Shown in pieces: positions 36,668 to 44,368 of a stretch of 64,000 nt of DNA. The position numbers and the translations under genes were made by a program. The notes below the pieces were generated by a model. That model made no database searches. It was given only the letters and a program-made list of their open reading frames with translations, and had not been told where the DNA came from. Source of the DNA: Hyphomicrobiales bacterium (lineage in GTDB: Bacteria; Pseudomonadota; Alphaproteobacteria; Rhizobiales; HXMU1428-3); assembly GCA_021775425.1 (NCBI GenBank), contig JAJFHX010000006.1:1-64000 (forward strand), given 5' to 3'. Positions within the stretch are counted from its first letter, which is position 1, and every line of letters starts with the position of its first letter.

Positions 36668-36991
36668 TCATGAAGATGTCATCTTCAGGCCGATGATGGA
36701 GATGAGCAGCAGGGTGACGAACAGAACTCTTAAAGCTGAGAGTGGTTCCTGAAACAGAATTACACCCAGTGTGACAGCGCCCAGCGCACCAATGCCGACC
36801 CAGATGGCATAGGCTGTGCCGATCGGGATTGTCTGCACGGCTTTGGCCAACAGATACATACTGAGAGCTAAAGTAACAATTGTGAAGATTGTCGGCAGTG
36901 GTTTGGTGAAGCCTTCAGTGTATTTAAGGCCAACGGCCCAGCAGACTTCAAATAATCCTGCTAAAATAAGATAACCCCATGCAAGTGACAT
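36668..36991 (-). CDS. gdx: SMR-family guanidinium exporter Gdx (SugE)
   Basis: 107 residues with four transmembrane helices. The first carries the essential Glu in AGLFEVCWAVGLKYTEGFT, and the WVGIGALGAVTLGVILF stretch matches the SugE subfamily rather than the EmrE type. SugE proteins, now called Gdx, export guanidinium. An AAGGAG site lies 7 nt before the ATG. The guanidine-III riboswitch directly upstream supports this identification strongly. Confidence 0.9.
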   Translation of the reverse strand: MSLAWGYLILAGLFEVCWAVGLKYTEGFTKPLPTIFTIVTLALSMYLLAKAVQTIPIGTAYAIWVGIGALGAVTLGVILFQEPLSALRVLFVTLLLISIIGLKMTSS

Positions 36992-37022
36992 GATGAACTC
37001 CTTTATTTAGAATTTAAAAAAA

Positions 37023-37066
37023 GGCGTCGTCTTGTCCTGACCGGGTACGGCGCGTCTCGTCCGGGA
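37023..37066 (-). promoter_or_regulatory. Guanidine-III (ykkC-III) riboswitch upstream of gdx
   Basis: Read on the minus strand the segment contains CCGGACGAG, GCGCCGTACCCGGTCAGGAC and AAGACGACGC, the core of the guanidine-III consensus, with P1 (CCGG/CCGG) and P2 (GCGCCGT with ACGACGC, one C-A mismatch). It ends at a run of seven Ts 30-odd nt before the gdx start. Guanidine-III riboswitches activate gdx/sugE genes when guanidinium binds. Confidence 0.93.
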
Positions 37067-37131
37067 GTGCTATCAATAGCTCATAGACAGAAATGGCTCA
37101 ATGGGAATTTTTCAACGTATGAGGGCCGGTA

Positions 37132-37551
37132 TTAATGTTGCTCCAGCTCGATCTGATCTGTTTCAAAATTGTAAGGCAGTGAAAAATGCTCGTGAAAGAT
37201 CTTCCACTCCTGTTCTGTTTTCCTGAAACATATGGTGATACGTGCACGCAGGCCTGGTCCGTCATTCTCTGATATCATCTGAAAATAACCCGAAACGAGT
37301 GCTATATTATCACCGATATCAAATTTCAGTTCTTCATGTCTTGATTCAGGCTTGATAGAAACAAGCGGCAGGGCGACTTCCCATAACACCCGAATAGCGC
37401 CGACGCCTTTAAATGTCTCCTTGACATCAAACATGATCACATCAGGCATATAGGCCTTGGTTAGCCCATCGATATCCTTATTTACAAAAGCATTTTTCCA
37501 GTCCTCAAGAATTTGTCTGAGTTCGGCTTCAACCTTTAACTTGTCGACCAT
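37132..37551 (-). CDS. SnoaL/NTF2-like protein
   Basis: 139 residues forming a cone-shaped SnoaL-like fold: AELRQILEDWKNAFVNKDIDGLTKAYMPDVIMFD, a middle FKGVGAIRVLW and a C-terminal EQEWKIFHEHFSLP. Members include ketosteroid isomerase-like and polyketide cyclase-like enzymes; the substrate is unknown. Start at 37551 (MVDKLKVE) follows a GGAGAG element; in-frame codons extend further upstream but have no ribosome site. It ends upstream of the riboswitch and is probably a separate transcript. Confidence 0.7.
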   Translation of the reverse strand: MVDKLKVEAELRQILEDWKNAFVNKDIDGLTKAYMPDVIMFDVKETFKGVGAIRVLWEVALPLVSIKPESRHEELKFDIGDNIALVSGYFQMISENDGPGLRARITICFRKTEQEWKIFHEHFSLPYNFETDQIELEQH

Positions 37552-37804
37552 CCTGCTCTCCGCTTGGTTTTCAATATACGATGCCATACAACAAAGTGAA
37601 CCATATTGCTGTTGAACCACTTTATTATTCGACAAAACGATAATGTTCAGCCGCTCCGTCAAGAACGGCCCTTAAATCTGGGGAGGGTGTTTGAAACTTT
37701 ATCGCAGAATGGTAAAAATCAGAAGCCACAATGCAACTTGGCTATGATTTCCTTTTAGCGTGGTCACATTCACCGCCTCATTCGACCTCCATGGATGAGG
37801 CAAA

Positions 37805-38218
37805 TTACACTGACAGATTTTTGTTTTTCGATTGCATTTTGCCGGCCAAACGGATTAACCGCTGAAATTTGGGGCATTCCATATGGGATGGTGCCTTGCA
37901 TTTTGCGGCATGACGCAAGCCGTCTCTCATGACTGTGAGTTTGTGAATTTTCTGATCCAGCTCTTCTGCTTTTTCTGCCAGCTTTTTTCTTTTAATATGC
38001 TGCCTTACTTCTGGAGATATCATTGTACCGATTTCATCAAGTGAGAATCCGGAAAAACGCGCAAGCGCTATTAGCGACAAGCGTTCGATAATATCCTGGT
38101 CGAATAACCGGCTCAGACCGCGCCTGCCCACGGATGCAATCAATCCTTTTTCTTCGTAATATCTTAAGGTTGAGGCTGGCAGACCGGATAATTTGGCCAC
38201 CTCAGAAATTACCATCAT
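37805..38218 (-). CDS. MerR-family transcriptional regulator
   Basis: 137 residues: an N-terminal MerR helix-turn-helix (VISEVAKLSGLPASTLRYYEEKGLI), a dimerisation helix, and two cysteines near the C-terminus in AAKCKAPSHMECPKF. This is not the four-Cys cluster of SoxR, so no [2Fe-2S] sensor is expected, although the operator next door is SoxR-box-like. Divergent from the methyltransferase gene; it most likely controls that gene from a shared promoter. GAGGA lies 9 nt before ATG. Confidence 0.88.
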   Translation of the reverse strand: MMVISEVAKLSGLPASTLRYYEEKGLIASVGRRGLSRLFDQDIIERLSLIALARFSGFSLDEIGTMISPEVRQHIKRKKLAEKAEELDQKIHKLTVMRDGLRHAAKCKAPSHMECPKFQRLIRLAGKMQSKNKNLSV

Positions 38219-38234
38219 GTTGTCAATTCCTCTC

Positions 38235-38265
38235 TTGACCTCAAGTTAACTTGAAGTGGTAAGCT
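38235..38265 (+). promoter_or_regulatory. MerR-type promoter with SoxR-box-like dyad
   Basis: TTGACC (38235-38240) and TAAGCT (38260-38265) are separated by 19 bp, the long spacer typical of MerR-activated promoters. The spacer holds a perfect 14-bp palindrome TCAAGTTAACTTGA (38241-38254), extended to 20 bp with one mismatch; the E. coli SoxR box is CCTCAAGTTAACTTGAGG. It faces the methyltransferase gene. Confidence 0.65.
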
Positions 38266-38305
38266 ATTAAACTCTCATATACCAATCAACTAAAATGAGG
38301 ATCAA

Positions 38306-38923
38306 ATGGTTGACAATTTCACTGATACCGCTTTTTGGAATGAACGATATCTCGACCGAAATTATGCTTATGGCGAAAAGCCAAACAACTTTTTGCGTAA
38401 GCATCTTTCGTTATTTAATTCCGGTGATGATATTTTAAGTCTGGCAGAAGGGGAGGGAAGAAACGGTGTTTATCTGGCGCGCTATGGCATCAACGTTCAT
38501 GCTGTGGATTTCTCATATGCTGCCAGAGACAAAGCCCGGGAGCTGGCCGAAAAGCATAATGTGCTGTTCCCCTATGAAATAGCCGATTTGAGTCAATTTG
38601 ACTTAGGCATAGACAAGTGGAATGGCATCGTCTCTATTTTCTGCCATCTACCTGAAACCTTGCGCCCTCACCTTTATCAATCAATCCGTGCGGCGTTAAA
38701 GGTCGGTGGGCTGTTTCTTCTCGAAGCCTATAACCCCGGTCAGCTTGAATTTGACACTGGTGGCCCTCAAGATATTTCACATCTGGTTCCACTATCAGAA
38801 TTAATGACTGCTTTTCAGGAGTTTCAATTGATTGTGGCGCAGGAGATTGAGCGAGAAGTTCATGAAGGGCAATATCATAACGGCTTAAGCTCCGTTACTC
38901 AGTTCATTGTGCGCAAACGGTAG
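38306..38923 (+). CDS. SAM-dependent methyltransferase (TehB/thiopurine-type)
   Basis: 205 residues of a class I methyltransferase fold. FWNERYLDRNYAYGEKPN, the SAM-binding ILSLAEGEGRNGVYLARYG and AVDFSYAARDKARELAEK are typical of the TehB/tellurite-resistance and thiopurine methyltransferase group. The substrate is not predictable. It is driven from the MerR-type promoter at 38235; the pair looks like an inducible detoxification unit, which is inference. Confidence 0.82.
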   Translation: MVDNFTDTAFWNERYLDRNYAYGEKPNNFLRKHLSLFNSGDDILSLAEGEGRNGVYLARYGINVHAVDFSYAARDKARELAEKHNVLFPYEIADLSQFDLGIDKWNGIVSIFCHLPETLRPHLYQSIRAALKVGGLFLLEAYNPGQLEFDTGGPQDISHLVPLSELMTAFQEFQLIVAQEIEREVHEGQYHNGLSSVTQFIVRKR

Positions 38924-38949
38924 CTGATATAATTGCTGATTTTAAAAAA

Positions 38950-39025
38950 TGGTGGAGCCAGACGGGATCGAACCGACGACCTCGTGAATGCCATCCACGC
39001 GCTCTCCCAACTGAGCTATGGCCCC
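38950..39025 (-). tRNA. tRNA-Ala (anticodon GGC)
   Basis: Read on the minus strand it gives GGGGCC acceptor arm, D arm ATAGCTCAGTTGGGAGAGC, anticodon stem CGTGG/TCACG (one G-T pair) with loop ATGGCAT (anticodon GGC), T arm GTCGTCGGTTCGATCCCGTC and acceptor 3' end GGCTCCACCA, so CCA is encoded. All arms are complete and 76 nt long. A T-rich stretch follows. Confidence 0.97.
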
Positions 39026-39034
39026 ATTTTTGTT

Positions 39035-39220
39035 GCGCTTCAGGTTGCACTCTTTTAGTGCGCCTTCAGCTTGCCCACTAGCAACCGGCCTTTTAGTGCG
39101 CCTTCAGCTTGCCCACTAGCAACCGGCGCTATAGTGCGCCTTCAGGTTGCCCGCTTTCTTGTGGTGCTTCAGATGCCTACTTAGCATCCGCACAGCAACC
39201 GGGCCTGGTACGATGGTGGG
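39035..39220 (+). repeat. Nested palindromic repeat, locus B
   Basis: Five left-arm units and three right arms: half unit 39035-39050; unit 39060-39090 (outer GCGCC, inner GCTTGC/GCAACC); unit 39098-39129 (outer GCGCC/GGCGC, inner GCTTGC/GCAACC); left arm 39136-39150; unit 39164-39193 (outer GTGC/GCAC, inner GATGC/GCATC). The last unit is itself enclosed by GGTTGC (39145-39150) and GCAACC (39195-39200), then the family tail at 39206-39220. Lies between tRNA-Ala and the TIGR02300 gene; no gene found here. Confidence 0.8.
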
Positions 39221-39346
39221 CGATTTGCCGACCGGTATACCGTTGTCTTTTTGCTAGTGCTTCAAATGGCTTTGTTGAGAAGCCGTTTGATTAGTCCGTT
39301 TTATTAGGGCTTCGTTTTGAAAAATGCAAGCCCAAATTCGCCTAAC

Positions 39347-39715
39347 TTAACTTTCGTCATCTTTCGAGACGCCACTTGTCGGCAGGATGCTGCTCACGGC
39401 TGTCTCAGATTCATCATCGTCAACTTCAAGGAAGGTATCATCATCATCTGTTGATGCAATGGTTTCTTCATCATCATCATCGATATCGATAAGATCATCC
39501 TCGCCCTCAAGCAGAGTATCTGCATCTTCCAGATCTGGCTTCGGCTTGGGCTTTTCTTCCTTAACCGGTTCTTTTTTCGGCTTTGGTTCAGTTTTCTTAA
39601 TTTCGAAGACTGTTTCGCACATCGGGCAAATTGCAGGATCTTTATTCAGATCATAGAATTTTGCACCACAACCACCGCATGCTCGCTTTGTTCCACGTTT
39701 TGCTTTGTCAGCCAT
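39347..39715 (-). CDS. TIGR02300 (FYDLN acid) protein
   Basis: 122 residues: a zinc-ribbon-like N-terminus with four cysteines (ACGGCGAKFYDLNKDPAICPMC) containing the FYDLN motif, then a Lys/Pro segment and a long Asp/Glu-rich acidic tail (about 60-120). The family is alphaproteobacterial and conserved next to aroA; its function is unknown. Start 39715 (MADKAKRG) has a GAGGG site 6 nt upstream; 23 in-frame codons upstream look non-native. Confidence 0.88.
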   Translation of the reverse strand: MADKAKRGTKRACGGCGAKFYDLNKDPAICPMCETVFEIKKTEPKPKKEPVKEEKPKPKPDLEDADTLLEGEDDLIDIDDDDEETIASTDDDDTFLEVDDDESETAVSSILPTSGVSKDDES

Positions 39716-39946
39716 ACTATGCCCTCGAACAGGTAATTTTAAATCAAGACAAACTGCATGGCATGTTTCTAAGGTCTCTGTCAAAGCTGTTTTAACCGGT
39801 TTTACAAAAAAATTCCTTATCTCTCTTTATTTTTTACGCTGTTGTATGGCAATTCGCCATTTCAACTGGACGAAATCGGCTTCGCCACGTATATGCTTAT
39901 CTGCTCTTTAACCCATAAATCCTGATAAAACCGGCACACATTCCTT

Positions 39947-41278
39947 ATGACACAATCACTCTCTGGCTTAAAATCTGAAAACCTCAAGGGCACAGTCCAA
40001 GTTCCTGGTGATAAATCCATTTCGCACAGGGCGGTAATTTTTGGGGCTCTCTCCACAGGTGAAACTGAGATCCATGGTCTGCTTGAGGCTGAAGATGTTC
40101 TGGCAACGGCTAAGGCGGTTGCTGACATGGGGGTCTCTGTCGAACATCTAGGCACAGGACACTGGAAAATTCGCGGCAATGGAGTTGGCGGCCTTTCTGC
40201 TCCATCGAACCAACTTGACTTTGGTAATTCCGGTACCGCTGCCCGCCTGATGATGGGGGTGATTGCCGGGCACCAGTTTGAGGCGCGCTTTGTTGGTGAT
40301 GACAGCTTATCTCGCCGGCCTATGGCGCGGGTGATGGACCCTTTGCATGAAATGGGCCTCAACTGGCATGAGGACTTTGACCACCTGCCGCTGACACTTT
40401 TTGGGCCGGAACGGCTCATGCCGATCAGTTACAAACTTCCTGTTCCTTCCGCGCAGGTGAAATCAGCCATTCTGATCGCGGGCTTGTTTGCGCCCGGCGT
40501 TACTTCCGTTTTTGAAACAGAAGCCACCCGCGATCATACCGAGCGGATGCTGACTTATTTTGGTGCTGAGGTGACAGTTGAACCGCAAGCGGCATCAGAT
40601 AGCCAGGATGCGGGGCAGCTCATTTCAGTGAAGGGTGAAGCTGAGTTAGTGGGCGCGCCAGTGACCGTTCCCGGTGATCCGAGTTCGGCGGCGTTTTTAA
40701 CGGCTGCGGCTCTCATCTGCCCGGGTTCTGACATTACCATTGAAGGGGTTTTGGTAAACCCGACACGCATTGGCTTTTATGAAACATTAAAGGAAATGGG
40801 TGCCGATCTCAGTTTTGAAAATGAGCGGATTTCTAACGGTGAGCCGATTGCTGATATTCGGGTCAAATCCAGTCAGCTCAAAGGAGTGGACGTGCCGCCA
40901 GAGCGTGCCCCTTCGATGATTGATGAATATCCTATGCTGGCCTGCCTTGCGGCTTTTGCCACTGGCACAACAAAAATGCAGGGACTTAATGAACTGCGGG
41001 TTAAAGAAAGTGATCGATTGACGGCGACACAGGACGGACTTAAGGCATGTTCTGTCAGTTCTGATATTGTTGGTGATGACCTGATTGTGCATGGGGCCGG
41101 CTCGGTTGAAGGAGGCGGCTTTATCAAAACACATATGGACCACAGGATTGCGATGAGTTTTCTGGTGATGAGTTTGGCTGCAAAAGAGCCGATTGTGGTG
41201 GATGATAAAAATATCATTGCGACCAGTTTCCCAAGCTTTATTGGTTTGATGGAGCAAATTGGCGCCAGGTTCAGTTAA
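39947..41278 (+). CDS. aroA: 3-phosphoshikimate 1-carboxyvinyltransferase (EPSP synthase)
   Basis: Joins PEP to shikimate-3-phosphate in the aromatic pathway. 443 residues with PGDKSISHRAVIFGAL (substrate binding), FGNSGTAARLMMG, TRDHTERML, PGDPSSAAFL and NELRVKESDR, all family motifs. The N-terminal sequence resembles the class II type. First gene of the conserved aroA-cmk-rpsA block. Confidence 0.95.
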   Translation: MTQSLSGLKSENLKGTVQVPGDKSISHRAVIFGALSTGETEIHGLLEAEDVLATAKAVADMGVSVEHLGTGHWKIRGNGVGGLSAPSNQLDFGNSGTAARLMMGVIAGHQFEARFVGDDSLSRRPMARVMDPLHEMGLNWHEDFDHLPLTLFGPERLMPISYKLPVPSAQVKSAILIAGLFAPGVTSVFETEATRDHTERMLTYFGAEVTVEPQAASDSQDAGQLISVKGEAELVGAPVTVPGDPSSAAFLTAAALICPGSDITIEGVLVNPTRIGFYETLKEMGADLSFENERISNGEPIADIRVKSSQLKGVDVPPERAPSMIDEYPMLACLAAFATGTTKMQGLNELRVKESDRLTATQDGLKACSVSSDIVGDDLIVHGAGSVEGGGFIKTHMDHRIAMSFLVMSLAAKEPIVVDDKNIIATSFPSFIGLMEQIGARFS

Positions 41279-41305
41279 GTTTTTTCTTTTTTTTGGGGGG
41301 CAGGT

Positions 41306-41956
41306 TTGGCCAAAGTGATTACAATTGCAGTTGATGGGCCGGCTGCCTCTGGCAAGGGGACATTGTCCCGCCAACTGGCCGCGCATTTTGGTTTGCATTA
41401 TCTTGACACTGGTTCTCTTTACCGCGCGGTTGGCCTGAAAGCTCTTAATGAAGGTATCGACCTTGCTGAGGAAAATACCGTTGCCAGGATTGCCGCAGAG
41501 CTTGATGATGATATTCTCGATGATCCACGTTTGCGTGAGCCGGGCGTTGGTGAGGCTGCCTCTAAAGTCGCGATGCTGACTGGTGTTCGCAATGCATTGC
41601 TCAACTATCAGCGGGAATTTGCACAAAGACATCCGGGTGCCGTACTTGACGGACGCGATATTGCGACAGTTGTTTGCCCGGATGCAGATGTGAAACTGTT
41701 TGTGACGGCAAGTGTCGCCGAGCGGGCGCGGCGGCGGTATAAAGAGCTGCTGCAAACTGACCCTTTGGTCAAACTCGAAGATATTCAGGCTGAAATCGAG
41801 CGGCGGGACGCAAGAGACTGCTCTAGAAGTGCTGCTCCGTTGCATCAGGCTGAAGATGCGCACTTGCTAGATACGACAAATTTAGATATAGAAACAGCCA
41901 TGAACGCTGCTGTTCTATTGGTTAAAAAAGCCATGGCACAACAAGATTTAAACTAA
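41306..41956 (+). CDS. cmk: Cytidylate kinase
   Basis: Phosphorylates CMP and dCMP. 216 residues with P-loop DGPAASGKGT, YLDTGSLYRAVGL, RDIATVVCPDAD and the C-terminal RRYKELLQT and DTTNLDIE segments. The start is TTG at 41306 after GGGGGG; GTG 41315 is another choice. Lies 27 nt after aroA and precedes rpsA. Confidence 0.93.
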   Translation: MAKVITIAVDGPAASGKGTLSRQLAAHFGLHYLDTGSLYRAVGLKALNEGIDLAEENTVARIAAELDDDILDDPRLREPGVGEAASKVAMLTGVRNALLNYQREFAQRHPGAVLDGRDIATVVCPDADVKLFVTASVAERARRRYKELLQTDPLVKLEDIQAEIERRDARDCSRSAAPLHQAEDAHLLDTTNLDIETAMNAAVLLVKKAMAQQDLN

Positions 41957-42269
41957 ATTATTCTTTAATCTTGTTTTCTAGAAATTAAGTCGGGGCGATA
42001 CCTTGGCTTAAGTTGTTGTTTTTACTTGCTAATTTAGCATGTCATTAATAGTCAGCAGATTTAATTTTAACTTTAACCTGGCTAGGCATCTGAAGTCTCA
42101 ACGCGCAGGCGTTAAGGCTTGGCAACTTATATTTGTAGTTTGTTTTCTTTGTTTGTTGATTTTTTTTAGCAAAAATTATGGCAAGAAACGCAAATTTTCT
42201 CAAAATTTTTGCCAAAAAACCAAATCCGACTTTCAGATTTAGCCAATTGATCGTAAGAGAACATAATAC
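41957..42269 (+). promoter_or_regulatory. Intergenic leader of rpsA with inverted repeat
   Basis: 313 nt without a gene, AT-rich. It contains a perfect inverted repeat GCAAAAATT (42169-42177) / AATTTTTGC (42204-42212) with 26 nt between, and a smaller AAATC/GATTT hairpin at about 42222-42240 just before the ribosome site. These could be leader structures for S1 autoregulation, known for rpsA in enterobacteria; that is inference. Confidence 0.4.
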
Positions 42270-44006
42270 ATGAGCACAACTCAAGTAATTGAGTCATCGC
42301 AAAACCCTTCAACAGAAGATTTTGCCCAACTCCTCGAAGAATCCTTTGTAACTTCCTCTATGGAAGAAGGCAGCGTTGTTAAAGGCACTGTGGTTGCCTT
42401 TGAAAAAGATTTAGCTGTTATTGATGTGGGCCTTAAAACCGAAGGCCGCGTTCCCCTTAAAGAATTTTCCATGGCTGGCCAACCTGCCGGTCTTGAAATT
42501 GGTGACAGTGTGGAAGTTTACCTTGAGCGCGTAGAAAATGCGCTTGGTGACGCCGTACTTTCACGTGAAAAAGCACGCCGTGAAGAAAGCTGGATACGTC
42601 TTGAAGTCAAGTATGAAGCTGGTGAAAAAGTTGAAGGTGTGATTTTCAATAAAGTCAAAGGTGGCTTTACTGTTGATCTTGATGGCGCGATTGCCTTCCT
42701 TCCTGGTTCACAAGTTGACATTCGCCCGGTTCGTGACATCGGCCCGCTGATGAATGTGAAACAACCGTTCCAGATTCTTAAAATGGATAAGAGACGGGGC
42801 AATATCGTTGTTTCTCGTCGTTCAGTTCTTGAAGAATCCCGCGCTGAACAACGCACGGAAATTGTTTCACAACTTGCTGAAGGCCAGACCACTGAAGGTA
42901 TTGTTAAGAACATCACTGATTATGGTGCGTTTATCGACCTTGGCGGCATTGATGGCCTGCTGCACGTTACTGACATGGCATGGCGCCGGGTGAACCACCC
43001 TAGCGAGATCGTCAATGTTGGCGATTCAATTAAAGTGCAGATTGTTCGTATCAATCCGGATACCCAGCGTATCAGCCTTGGTATGAAGCAACTTGAAAGT
43101 GACCCATGGACACTTGTTAATGATAAGTACCCAATTGAAGCTGTTGTAAAAGGCACTGTGACGAACATTGCTGATTATGGTGCTTTTGTTGAACTTGAAC
43201 CTGGTGTTGAAGGTCTGATCCACGTTTCTGAAATGAGCTGGACCAAAAAGAACATTCACCCTGGCAAGATTGTAGCTTCTAGTCAGGAAGTTGAAGTGAA
43301 AGTGCTTGAGGTTGATCCTCAGAAGCGTCGCATCTCTCTAGGCCTGAAACAGGTGCAGGATAACCCATGGGACAGCTTTGCTGAGAAATTCCCGAAAGGC
43401 GCTGAAATTGAAGGCGCTGTTCGTAACATCACTGAATTTGGCCTGTTCATTGGCCTTGACGGTGAAGTTGATGGCATGGTTCACCTTTCTGACCTTGACT
43501 GGAACCGTTCTGGTGATGAAGCCGTTCAGGATTATAAAAAAGGCGACATGGTGAAAGCCGTTGTGCTTGAAGTTGACCCTGAAAAAGAACGCATCAGCCT
43601 TGGTATCAAGCAACTTTCAGATGATCCGTTTGACAGCGTTTCTTCGTTTAAGCGCGGCCAGCGGGTTACCGTTGAAGTCGTTGATGTAAACGATGGCGGC
43701 GTTGAAGTGAAAGTGGCTGACAGTGATGTCACCGCCTTTATCAAACGGGCTGATCTTTCTCGTGACCGTTCTGAGCAACGCCCTGAGCGTTTCCAGGTTG
43801 GTGAGAAATTTGATGCTGCTGTTCTTCAGATGGACAAGTCTGGCCGTAAGATGAACCTTTCTATCAAAGCACTTGAGATTGCTGAAGAGAAAGAAGCTGT
43901 GGCGCAATATGGATCAACTGATTCAGGTGCTTCACTTGGTGACATTCTTGGTGCTGCTCTTGGCAAATCTGATGATGAAGAAACTGACGAAAACAAATCT
44001 GAATAA
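42270..44006 (+). CDS. rpsA: 30S ribosomal protein S1
   Basis: Binds mRNA at the ribosome for initiation. 578 residues with six S1 (OB-fold) domains; strong repeats [59 protein letters not shown] and [18 protein letters not shown] mark domains 1, 3, 4 and 5. The C-terminal tail is acidic and disordered. Followed by a strong terminator. Confidence 0.96.
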   Translation: MSTTQVIESSQNPSTEDFAQLLEESFVTSSMEEGSVVKGTVVAFEKDLAVIDVGLKTEGRVPLKEFSMAGQPAGLEIGDSVEVYLERVENALGDAVLSREKARREESWIRLEVKYEAGEKVEGVIFNKVKGGFTVDLDGAIAFLPGSQVDIRPVRDIGPLMNVKQPFQILKMDKRRGNIVVSRRSVLEESRAEQRTEIVSQLAEGQTTEGIVKNITDYGAFIDLGGIDGLLHVTDMAWRRVNHPSEIVNVGDSIKVQIVRINPDTQRISLGMKQLESDPWTLVNDKYPIEAVVKGTVTNIADYGAFVELEPGVEGLIHVSEMSWTKKNIHPGKIVASSQEVEVKVLEVDPQKRRISLGLKQVQDNPWDSFAEKFPKGAEIEGAVRNITEFGLFIGLDGEVDGMVHLSDLDWNRSGDEAVQDYKKGDMVKAVVLEVDPEKERISLGIKQLSDDPFDSVSSFKRGQRVTVEVVDVNDGGVEVKVADSDVTAFIKRADLSRDRSEQRPERFQVGEKFDAAVLQMDKSGRKMNLSIKALEIAEEKEAVAQYGSTDSGASLGDILGAALGKSDDEETDENKSE

Positions 44007-44029
44007 TTTTTTCAGTTATGACTGACTTT

Positions 44030-44062
44030 AAAGCGGGCCTTGACTGAAAGGCCCGCTTTTTT
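44030..44062 (+). terminator. Intrinsic terminator of rpsA
   Basis: AAAGCGGGCC (44030-44039) pairs perfectly with GGCCCGCTTT (44050-44059), a 10-bp stem and 10-nt loop, and a T tract follows. It lies directly upstream of repeat locus C. Confidence 0.95.
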
Positions 44063-44156
44063 GATGGCAGTCTTTTTTGATGGCCCTTCAGATGCCCGCT
44101 CTTTTGATGGCCCTCCAGATGCCCACTAGGCATCCGGGCCTGGTACGACGGATGGG
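44063..44156 (+). repeat. Nested palindromic repeat, locus C
   Basis: A left-arm copy GATGGCCCTTCAGATGCC (44079-44096) is followed by a complete unit at 44109-44156: outer GGCCC/GGGCC (44109-44113 and 44136-44140), inner GATGCC/GGCATC (44118-44123 and 44129-44134) and the tail TGGTACGACGGATGGG (44141-44156). Both are preceded by TTTTTTGATGG-like sequence. The rest of the 362-nt gap to sppA (to 44368) shows no gene. Confidence 0.8.
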
Positions 44157-44368
44157 TTTGGGGGCAGTGTTGTCGATTTCTGGAATTTACTTTTATACAA
44201 AAGGTCAATATTGGTTGGCGGAATATTTCTGAAAACACCTGAACACACTAATTTTACTTAGTTTTTACCCTTTCTGTGCGCATTTGGTTGCGTACTCTGC
44301 CCTTTATGAATTACACTAACTTTCAGAGAGTTAATTGATTTTCATAAGCTTAAAAAGGTTTGTTGCTT

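Noticed and set aside
37774..37804. Terminator downstream of the merR gene
   Set aside because: GCCTCAT/ATGAGGC forms a 7-bp hairpin but no U tract follows on the minus strand.
38219..38305. SoxR regulator itself
   Set aside because: The operator resembles a SoxR box, but the protein lacks the four cysteines that bind the cluster, so I call it only a MerR-family regulator.
39060..39220. CRISPR-like array
   Set aside because: The units are self-complementary and of unequal length, with no unique spacers of fixed size; no cas genes are present.
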